From the NCBI RefSeq assembly GCF_000787575.1, contig NW_012236507.1:68253-132252 (forward strand): 64,000 nucleotides of DNA. The letters run 5' to 3'. This document shows positions 56,608 through 64,000 of this stretch, piece after piece (position 1 is the stretch's first letter; every line of letters begins with the position of its first letter). Made by a program: the position numbers and the translations under genes. Below the pieces are notes generated by a model, which saw nothing but the letters and a program-made list of their open reading frames with translations, was not told the DNA's origin and did no database searches. Source of the stretch: Acytostelium subglobosum LB1 (taxonomy: Eukaryota > Evosea > Eumycetozoa > Acytosteliales > Acytosteliaceae).

Positions 56608-57901
56608 TTGTGATTATATTTATATATTTAGTATTGGTTGTTCAATCAAGGATATGAGTGATTGTGAGTAGTATTACAAGGGGGTTGAATGAATGATTGA
56701 TTGATTGATTGATTGATTGTGATTGGATGATTGATTGTTTGATTGCTATATGGTACGAATATTATTATGATGTACTATGTAGTAATTGATTATTATTATA
56801 AGTAGGAGATAGATAGAAGATAGGTTGACGGGTATCCTTTACAATTCACTCGAATGATTGAATTGAGTAGTGATGTATGTGAGTGTGGGTGAGTAGTGAT
56901 GTGATTGTAGGGGGTAAACCGAACGAAAAGGTATTGACTGCCTTGTGTATGATTGTGTGAGTGTGTATCTGTATGATTGATTATATATTTGTTTGGTAGT
57001 GATACAAAGAAAAAGGAGGGAGGGCTTTGGTTATTTGAATGTGACTACTTGTGTTGTTGTTGATGATGCTGACAATGACTGTGATGGTGCTGATTGAAGA
57101 TGGACCGTATTGTTGTTGGTCCCAAGACAAGTTGTCTTGTCTTTTTTGTTGCGTTGTAAACACACCAAATGCACAATGACCCAATAACTCGTACAAAGTA
57201 ATAAAGTATCTTTGTTGGGGATGAATGAAAGAATGAATGTTTTTTGATCAAAGTCTCTGTTGTTGACTTTGTTTTGTTTTGTTTTGGTGAGTCCACCCAA
57301 CAAATGTTTGTTTGCATACACACACGCAGATCGAAACTTTGCAGATGAGCCTCAAGCTCCACAATTGGGGCATCTAATCAAAGGACCACAATGTTTTCCG
57401 GATCGACGATCTCATCAGACTTTGTTTGTTTCGATCGATTGATGAACTCAACACCATCATACCTATGGCCACTTCCAATCCATTAATACTCTAATAACTT
57501 ATTATAATATTTATCTGTCGGTCATTCAAGTCACATAATATGTTTCCAAATCAATACAACACACCATGTGTGTATGTGTGTGTATGTGAGTCGTTATTAT
57601 CTGTATGATTTGTGGTGTGGGATAGATAGAGATAATGAATATGTGTGTGTATGTGAGTGTATGTGAGTGTGTTCACACTTCACTGATATATCTTTGTAAA
57701 TCCAACATGTCAACATGTCAATGTTCAAGAGTGTCACTTGTAGGACAATACATAGATTCCATATACATTGGTAACTACTTAAATACTATCTATTATCTAT
57801 CTATTATAATATATAAATATTTTGAATGACAGATTAATATTATTATAATCAAATAATTATTATTATAATATTTACCTTAAATAATTTAGTGTCCAGCAAA
57901 G
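56608..57901. other. 1.3 kb divergent spacer
   Basis: Divergent spacer between the F-BAR/RhoGAP gene and the second HTTM gene. It is AT-rich, with a TGAT run at 56693-56719, GT runs at about 57565-57585 and 57641-57672, and AT-rich promoter-like DNA before 57901. I see no RNA or protein gene. Confidence 0.5.
56693..56719. repeat. (TGAT)n tetranucleotide run
   Basis: About six tandem TGAT units upstream of the F-BAR gene, complementary to the ATCA runs found elsewhere in the window. Confidence 0.75.
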
Positions 57902-60132
57902 ATGGGATTTGCGACTGCTCAGACTTCTGTTGGAAAACAGCCAGCTAGCTATAAATTATCAAATGGAATAATCCCATCCATATCGATAACACCTTCAAAG
58001 GTGTGGAGAAGAATAGTGATGATGGGAGGAATGGACTTGCGATCCATATCACTTTTTAGAGTACTGATGGCATTATGTGTCATTGGAGATAATATAGAGC
58101 GAATGACTGATTTGACAGTGCACTATACCGACGAAGGAGTATTCCCGCGAAAGTTATTGGTGTCACACTATGTCTCCAACTACTTCTTCCCAATCCATCT
58201 CATCAACTCGAGTTGGTATGGACAATTGGCATTGTTCCTAATCCACACGATGTTTGCATTCTTCATGCTGATTGGATATCGCACCAAGAGTATGTCTGCA
58301 CTGACCTGGGCAATGACAGCGTCGCTTCAAGGTTATGTCGGTGTGATTGGTCACAGTGGCGATGTCTACTTCCGAATCATGTTGTTCTTTGCAATATTCT
58401 TGCCAACGGCCGAGTTCTTCTCTGTTGACAAATGGTCATTTATCAACACCAACCAACATAAGGATGAGGATCGCCAAGCTACCACCGCTGGCCCCGCTGC
58501 CGCTTCAGTTCGTTCATCTAGTGGCGATATTCAGACTTCGGACGCCACGATCCAGATTGACAGCAATGATGATCACGTTGGGAATCCACTTTTGGCACAA
58601 CCGACGGTACATACACCGAGGAAGCAACATAATAATCCAGATCGATATCGATACATATCCATGGCAACGTGTTGTGTTCTCCTTCAAATGTCCTGCATGT
58701 ACATTGCATCATTCTTCCACAAGTCGGGTGAGGAGTGGAAGACTGGTGATGCAACCTTCTACGCTATCAGTCTTGACTATTTCCAGACGGATATTGCTCG
58801 AATGGTTCTACCATGGAGGGCTACTCTTAGGTAATATTGGATGATTAACCAACTGTAGGCCTGCTAGTTAATTGAACTAATTCAATCAATCATTCATATA
58901 TGCATAGGTTACTAACAGTATCAGTTGCAAAATGGGAGTTGATTGGTCCAATGTTGTACATATCACCATTCTACACTGACTACTGCCGCTTTCTTGGAGC
59001 ACTTGGATTTATGGCAATGCATCTTGGATTCGTGTTGTTCTTGAAGCTTGGTCTATTCTTCTGGGTTACATTCTTTGCACAGGCAATCAACATGCCTCCA
59101 TTCGTATGGGACACTGCATTTGGATGGATCGAGAACAAGTTGATGAAGGGACAACGTCCTTTGCATATCTATTTCAACACCCAGTCGCCACTTAGTCAGT
59201 ACACTACTCTCATCATGAAGACGTTCTTTGTGTTGCCATCGTGTGCAACCTACTCTCCTCTGGAGCAGATCGCAACTGATGAGCCATCAATGACCGTTGG
59301 TGAGCAGAATACTGGTACATTTGGAGATGATTGGTTAGTGGCCATTGATCACAATGGTATCCGACGAAAGAACTTTTCCGCTTTGAACCTACTTATGAGC
59401 AAGTCTCCATTGTTGTTCTGGTTATCATGGACATGCTCTAGAGTACCACATACATTCTGTTCAGTAATGTCTCGCATTGTACAGTTCTTCAATCAACGTG
59501 GTAAGCAGACTCAGGCACTCTCCAGGAAACAATCGCTCTACATTCGTCGTCGAACATCCAATCGTGGATACTCTCGTGCCGGCTCAATCGTCTCCAATGT
59601 GATATGTGCACTACTCTTCTACTTGGTTCTTGGCTACAATCTGAATATCTTCTCACATCGTATCCCCTATTGGGGTGTGGCTTGGCAGAGAGCGGCATTC
59701 GTCATCCGCTTCGACCAAGGCTGGCACATGTTCAGTCCATCGCCGCCCAAGATGCATTGGTGGCACTCGATTCACGGTACCACCGACAATGGCACACATA
59801 TAGAGTTGTTCAAGAACAATGCATTCCACAAGTTGCACACGGGTCACATCAACCACGATGTCAATCATGATAAGCCAAAGCCATTCGACACAACGTATGG
59901 CAACCATCGATGGTTCAAGTACTGGGAGAATGGATATAATCAAGTCAATTCTGATCCATTACGTCTGGAACTCGGTAGATATATATGTAGACAGTTCAAC
60001 AGTGTACATCTTGGTCATATGCGATTATACACATTCAATGTATACTTTGACTATGAGTACATGAGTCTAGATGGAAGTGTTAAAGGTCCTGCTTCACAAT
60101 CACTATGGCAACATAACTGTTATGAGAAGTAG
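57902..60132 (+). CDS. HTTM membrane protein with DCC-like and WxMFSP modules
   Basis: Exons 57902-58830 and 58908-60132, giving 717 residues. The first half is a multi-span HTTM domain (about 40-365) with many hydrophobic helices (FLIHTMFAFFMLIGYRTKSM, GHSGDVYFRIMLFFAIFLP, QMSCMYIASFFHKSG, then ALGFMAMHLGFVLFLKLG). A Ser/Thr-rich loop of about 60 residues interrupts it. Then comes a segment like the DCC thiol-disulfide domain but with its first cysteine lost (LHIYFNTQSPLSQYTTLIMK). Finally there is a WxMFSP domain (QGWHMFSPSPPKMHWWHSIH) and a conserved C-terminal part (RYICRQFN). HTTM proteins are related to gamma-glutamyl carboxylase and most have no known activity. A second HTTM gene pair lies at 21842-24103, where the WxMFSP part is separate rather than fused. 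Confidence 0.82.
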
Positions 60133-60439
60133 TTATAAGTTAATGTCATTACATTTACTTACCAACTAATAATAAAGATATAAGTTATATTAGATAATGA
60201 TAATGAATGAACGTATGTATACATCAATGCTATTGTTATCTCCTTCTATCTCTTTGTTCGCGCGAACAGATATTTCGACGAAGATGATGATGTGTGACAC
60301 TTATTCCCACCTTTGGTGTCAAGGACCACACCAATCGCACTTTAGCCTTCACTTGTCAATCCGTTCAACATCATACAAAACACATATAACATATATATTT
60401 ATATATATAATTACAATATATATAGAGACAGAGAGAAGA
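60133..60439. other. Intergenic spacer
   Basis: Short spacer between two plus-strand genes. The frame of the next gene is open upstream to about 60197, but the signal peptide starts only at 60440, so this part is leader. Confidence 0.5.
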
Positions 60440-62242
60440 ATGATCAAACATATATCACCACTACTACTATTCCTAGTGGCAACAACATTGCTACTACAAG
60501 TGATTGCTGCACAAAAGACTACACACTTTGTGTTGACAGCACCTTGTGTTGCAACACAGACCTGTCAACCATTCACAGATGCTAGTGTATGGGACGATCC
60601 CAATGCACTGACCAATCCAGAGCAGTATACATTCATTGTTGATCTGAGTGCCCTGACAACGCGTCTCGAACTTGAGATCCTCACCAACGTCACCGTCTCC
60701 AACTTTATATGCACGGGCATTTCAACCTCCATCCTCGCCTTCAACTCAAGCTCTTCGCTAACGTCCGATGCAGGCCAGATCACATTCAATTCGATTCAAG
60801 TCTCGCTTGCTGGCAACTCCTTCTTGGGTGCACCTACCATCAACGTCGAACAGGGCGCTTCAGTCGTATTGGGTGACAGCTCAATGATCAACTCGGTGAT
60901 CAACGACACGCTAACAATTGGCACAGGCTCGACCGTGACACTATTCCACCAATCGTCACTGTTTGCTCTAAACATTAATTCAACAGGCACGCTTAATGTT
61001 GATGATTTCGCCACGTTGTTGGTACTAGGCACAGCCAATCTTACACAGATATCATTGGGATCGACGGGAAAGGGCAACTTCAACGTACTCTACCTCAATG
61101 GTACCAGCAACTCCATGCTTGGTTCAACCACAGTTGTCGACCTGTTCCTCCAAGAGTCGTCCCTACTCACCGTCGGTAATCTAGCCTGTAGCAACGCCAA
61201 CATTGATGTATACTCCAAGATCACTGTGAACAATGGCCAATCATCGATCCGTTACCTGGCCGCGCCTGCCGATCCCACCCTCTCCTCGATCTTTATCGAT
61301 AAAAACAGTACATTTACCATTGGTGGCTTCCTTAGCCAAACCATCACAACCCAACTCCTGATTGGATACGGAGACAACTTCCTCAACGTCAACAACGCAA
61401 CCATCACAGCGATCAACACGACAGAGCCATACAACAAGATCGACACATTTGTCCTGCAGACTGGCGGCTTTGTAGTCTTTGCCAACTGGTTCGACTTCAA
61501 CGGTCAGGTGGTTGTACTGCCTGGCGCCACACTCGACGTGCAACACCACCTCTCTCCAACACTCTGCATCGAAGCCTATGGACAGGTATACATCCATCGC
61601 AACCTCACCTGTGAGCAGGGCAACTACATCCAACATCCACACGAGGGATCGGTGCTCAACCTGGTCGAGAAGCCACTTCTCTTCATATGGAAGCTGTTCA
61701 ATACCGGCCAGATTGTCGTCCAGACCAATGCAGTGATCAGAGGCAACGTTATCTCCAATGGTACCATTGAGATCCAGGCCGATCAGTCGTTGAACATTCA
61801 AGGTTACATCGACTTTATCGGCTACGACTCGCTGCTCCAGATCGATGGCATTGCCCCCAACACCAACCACTATGCGCTAACCGTGCTCAATGGCATTGCG
61901 ATGAACGGAACGTTCAAGTACAACGTGTCCGCACCCCAACTCAACGACGCCGACGACCAGACTTACAAGCTGATGTCAACACAGATCGACTTTTATGGCA
62001 ACTTCTCAACGATTGTTGCCGATCCATCTTTGAGCAATTTCACAACGCTAGAGTACAAGGAGGAGGCCTACTCCATCGAGCTGTTTATGAAGGGTCTTGG
62101 ACACCCTTCTGGCGCTGGCAAGGACTTTATCATCTTGTTGGCCGTCATGATCCCCTTGCTGGTGGTCACCATCGTCCTAACCATCGTCTTTATCTACTAC
62201 AGAAAGAACAAGCAATACAAGTTCTACTCAAGAATCCAGTAA
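60440..62242 (+). CDS. Type I surface protein with parallel-beta repeats
   Basis: Single exon, 600 residues from ATG 60440, chosen because a signal peptide starts there (LLLFLVATTLLLQVIAAQ). The ectodomain (about 25-560) has repeated short units of alternating hydrophobic/Gly/Asn residues (SLGSTGKGNFNVLYLNG, LLTVGNLACSNANIDVYSK) typical of right-handed beta-helix or beta-solenoid proteins, with many N-glycosylation sites. One membrane span follows (about 565-590, FIILLAVMIPLLVVTIVLTI) and a short basic tail (YYRKNKQYKFYSR). Such proteins are common in dictyostelids (cell-surface or matrix proteins), usually without known function. The lack of introns in a long secreted protein is notable but not unusual for the group. 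It converges on the cyclase gene. Confidence 0.8.
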   Translation: MIKHISPLLLFLVATTLLLQVIAAQKTTHFVLTAPCVATQTCQPFTDASVWDDPNALTNPEQYTFIVDLSALTTRLELEILTNVTVSNFICTGISTSILAFNSSSSLTSDAGQITFNSIQVSLAGNSFLGAPTINVEQGASVVLGDSSMINSVINDTLTIGTGSTVTLFHQSSLFALNINSTGTLNVDDFATLLVLGTANLTQISLGSTGKGNFNVLYLNGTSNSMLGSTTVVDLFLQESSLLTVGNLACSNANIDVYSKITVNNGQSSIRYLAAPADPTLSSIFIDKNSTFTIGGFLSQTITTQLLIGYGDNFLNVNNATITAINTTEPYNKIDTFVLQTGGFVVFANWFDFNGQVVVLPGATLDVQHHLSPTLCIEAYGQVYIHRNLTCEQGNYIQHPHEGSVLNLVEKPLLFIWKLFNTGQIVVQTNAVIRGNVISNGTIEIQADQSLNIQGYIDFIGYDSLLQIDGIAPNTNHYALTVLNGIAMNGTFKYNVSAPQLNDADDQTYKLMSTQIDFYGNFSTIVADPSLSNFTTLEYKEEAYSIELFMKGLGHPSGAGKDFIILLAVMIPLLVVTIVLTIVFIYYRKNKQYKFYSRIQ

Positions 62243-62435
62243 TCATCATACAATACATGTACAATAAACTTGGAGAGAGAACGGCACTCTCTACTCTCAC
62301 TCTCTTACACGCTATACTCTTTTATATCTCTGTTAAATAATACATGACAATTGTCACCTCGAGGTCATTGCGGCGAACTGTCTCGGATACTCAACCGCCA
62401 TTTGCTCTGCTGCAGACACAACAGAGCATTGATTA

Positions 62436-64000
62436 TCATGAGATGGCCTGGCCAGAGTGATCAGGAGACTGATGGATCGGGTCCAATACATACACATCCA
62501 TGTTACCCTTGCCCTTGATGTCCATACAGTACTTCTGGAATGAGCTCTTTCTCTTCAACAATGAGAAGGTTGACTCGCTTACGCATATCTTATTGGGGAA
62601 GCCAGAACTTTCCATTCGACCTAAGTAATGATTGATAGAGTTAGTGATTGAATGATTGAGTGGACTACCAATCCTATACTTACTGGCAATATTAACGGCA
62701 TCTCCCCATATATCGAATGAATATCTCTTCTTACCAATGATGCCTGCTATAGCATCACCAGTGTGGATACCGATTCGAAGATGTAGATCGTATCCATATT
62801 TTTGATTAAAGTATTCCACCATCTCCAACAGTTTGGATGCAAATATAACAGCCTTGTTGGCGTGGAATATTGTACGCTGGTTTTCATCGTTCTCGTCCAT
62901 GTCCTCCAGCAAGTCTGGAGACACAAACTTATAATCTACACAATGCCATTTAAGGCCGCTAACAATCATATCTAGTGGATTGATGTTGTTGTTTGTTAGT
63001 TAGTTGTGGATTCGATCCAAGTTGGTCGATTGATCTAACATACATGAATCACCTATTGTCTTGATCTTTTCCAGGTTCATCGATTCTGATAGATCATCAA
63101 ACAGTGAGTATAGTCTATTCAACATGGTTACCAATTCCTTTGGAGTGAACTTTGGTGCCATTTGAGTAAAGTCTACAATGTCCGCGAATATAATTGTAAT
63201 GCCAGGACATTCCTCTGCAATATGTATATCACCTTGTTTCATTCTTGATATGATTGCTAGTATATAATTGGATTAAGTATTAGTGATTGATCAATAGGTT
63301 GATTGATTGAATGGGCTTACCAGATGGGAAGATTGAGTTGATCAAAGAGTCTGACTTCATCTTCTCTTTGGTCAATGCTGATGATAACTTTAACAACTTG
63401 TCTTTAACTCTTTGGTGAGCAATCGATGTGACTCCAATTAGCAAGAAACATAATATCAAGCTGAACATTGATATACCCTGTGATTGACCAACAAATAAAA
63501 GAATGGGGATTAGTATTGGTATAAGTATTTCAATGGACAATGTAACACTTACAAATGCAATGAATAGATTACTGTTGCTTTTGTCGTAACCCATGTCCAT
63601 GTAATGATATGTTACTGCAAACATTCCAGTGTAATGTAGAAGACATACGGCCATCGCCATGACCAGTGATGCCATGAGGTGCTGAACGTGGTTACTGGAT
63701 GTTCCAAACAGTGATATGTACAGTGACAATGCAGACGCGATCCATGCGAATATGAAAGACAACACGATCATACCCATGTTGTAATGTGCCACAGCATTCA
63801 TACGCATGGCAGACATGCCAGAGTAATGCATTGAGAAGATACCAATGGCCATGAAGAGTGCGCCGAATGTTAGACGAAGTACCAAGTTCCTATCGAATGC
63901 TCTATATGTTGCCCATTGTTGGTGTGGCTTTGGTATCAGCATAGTCTCCATCTCATCCCTGAACAAATCTATCGCAAAACTGTCTTCAATTAATGACTCT
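62436..64000 (-). CDS. MHYT-domain class III nucleotide cyclase, N-terminus beyond window
   Basis: Visible exons (minus): 64000-63553, 63477-63321, 63256-63044, 62971-62684 and 62620-62436; the 5' end is off the right edge. The membrane part has MHYT motifs: GIFSMHYSGMSAM (63831-63814 for MHYSGM) followed by AHYNMGMIVLSFIFAW, then AVCLLHYTGMFAV (63639-63622 for LHYTGM), and one more span. A short helical linker with SLINSIFPS leads into a complete class III catalytic domain: metal aspartates in IIFADIVDFT and TIGDS, purine-selecting Lys in EKIKTIGD and Asp in FDIWGD, and the transition-state Asn/Arg in NIASR. Lys/Asp is the ATP-type pair (guanylyl cyclases have Glu/Cys or Ser). The spliced motif IKTIGDSYMIVSGL is canonical only after splicing, which supports the exon model. 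It should make cAMP at a membrane; the MHYT domain suggests control by oxygen, another gas or copper. The 75-base intron 63552-63478 has no stop but carries a TACTAAT branch site. Confidence 0.88.

Noticed and set aside
60197-60439. Upstream extension of the type I surface protein
   Set aside because: The ATG at 60197 would put 81 low-complexity residues before a good signal peptide; the start at 60440 is better.
1-64000. tRNA, rRNA or snRNA genes
   Set aside because: I looked for tRNA B-box-like motifs and saw no convincing clover-leaf; a dedicated scan would be needed to exclude small RNAs.

Overview
The window is nuclear DNA of a dictyostelid social amoeba. The protein set points there: FNIP-repeat F-box proteins, the RasGEF/cyclic-nucleotide/GRAM protein GbpD, a CudA-like transcription factor, a Clu-LRR protein, and poly-Q/N/S/T tracts. 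So does the gene style: short introns (about 54-90 bases) with GTAAGT or GTATGT donors and CAG/TAG acceptors, often preceded by AATC tetranucleotide runs, and AT-rich spacers of 0.1-3.3 kb. Coding DNA is clearly GC-richer than in Dictyostelium discoideum, so a more GC-rich lineage (for example Acytostelium-like) is my inference; the species cannot be read from the sequence. I saw no tRNA, rRNA or CRISPR array.

Layout, left to right. 1-11.6 kb, minus strand: UTP10/HEATR1 (C-terminus off the left edge), DNA primase small subunit, a Pro/Gln-rich protein and an FNIP-repeat F-box protein. 11.7-20 kb: a PLP-dependent threonine/serine dehydratase (plus), a cytochrome P450 relic, a second F-box/FNIP gene with an apparent frameshift, an intact P450 and a VIT-vWA protein (all minus). 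20.3-28 kb: an FAD monooxygenase with a compensated frameshift across its DG motif, an overlapping pair of WxMFSP and HTTM (vitamin-K-carboxylase-like) genes, an unknown protein with two possible C-termini, a Tc1/mariner relic, an ML-domain secreted protein and a TRIC-like channel. 28-36.4 kb: a CudA-like regulator and gbpD, divergent across a 3.3 kb spacer that may hide a small spliced gene. 36.8-48.7 kb, plus strand: a Clu-LRR protein, a DH/PH RhoGEF, an unknown protein and a divergent lipoxygenase. 49-62 kb: a C-type-lectin/TIG/EGF membrane receptor, a thioredoxin-fold protein, an F-BAR/RhoGAP protein, a second HTTM protein and a type I surface protein. The right edge (62.4-64 kb, minus) holds the C-terminal part of a membrane nucleotide cyclase whose membrane domain is of the MHYT type.

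How the genes work together. Several fit known dictyostelid signalling: GbpD (Rap/Ras activation), a RhoGEF, an F-BAR RhoGAP and a nucleotide cyclase act in chemotaxis, membrane and cytoskeletal control and second-messenger production; the lectin/TIG/EGF and type I proteins are cell-surface molecules; the CudA-like protein is a developmental regulator. Primase and UTP10 are housekeeping genes. There is no sign of an operon-like pathway except the overlapping WxMFSP/HTTM pair.

The most interesting element is the MHYT-cyclase. It joins a bacterial-type, proposed gas- or copper-sensing membrane domain to a class III catalytic domain whose purine-selecting residues (Lys and Asp) predict ATP rather than GTP as substrate. 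Second tier: the divergent lipoxygenase with an intact C-terminal isoleucine, the overlapping HTTM pair, the compensated frameshift, the cryptic spliced gene and two telomere-like hexamer tracts. All exon borders were called by eye from splice signals and phase continuity.
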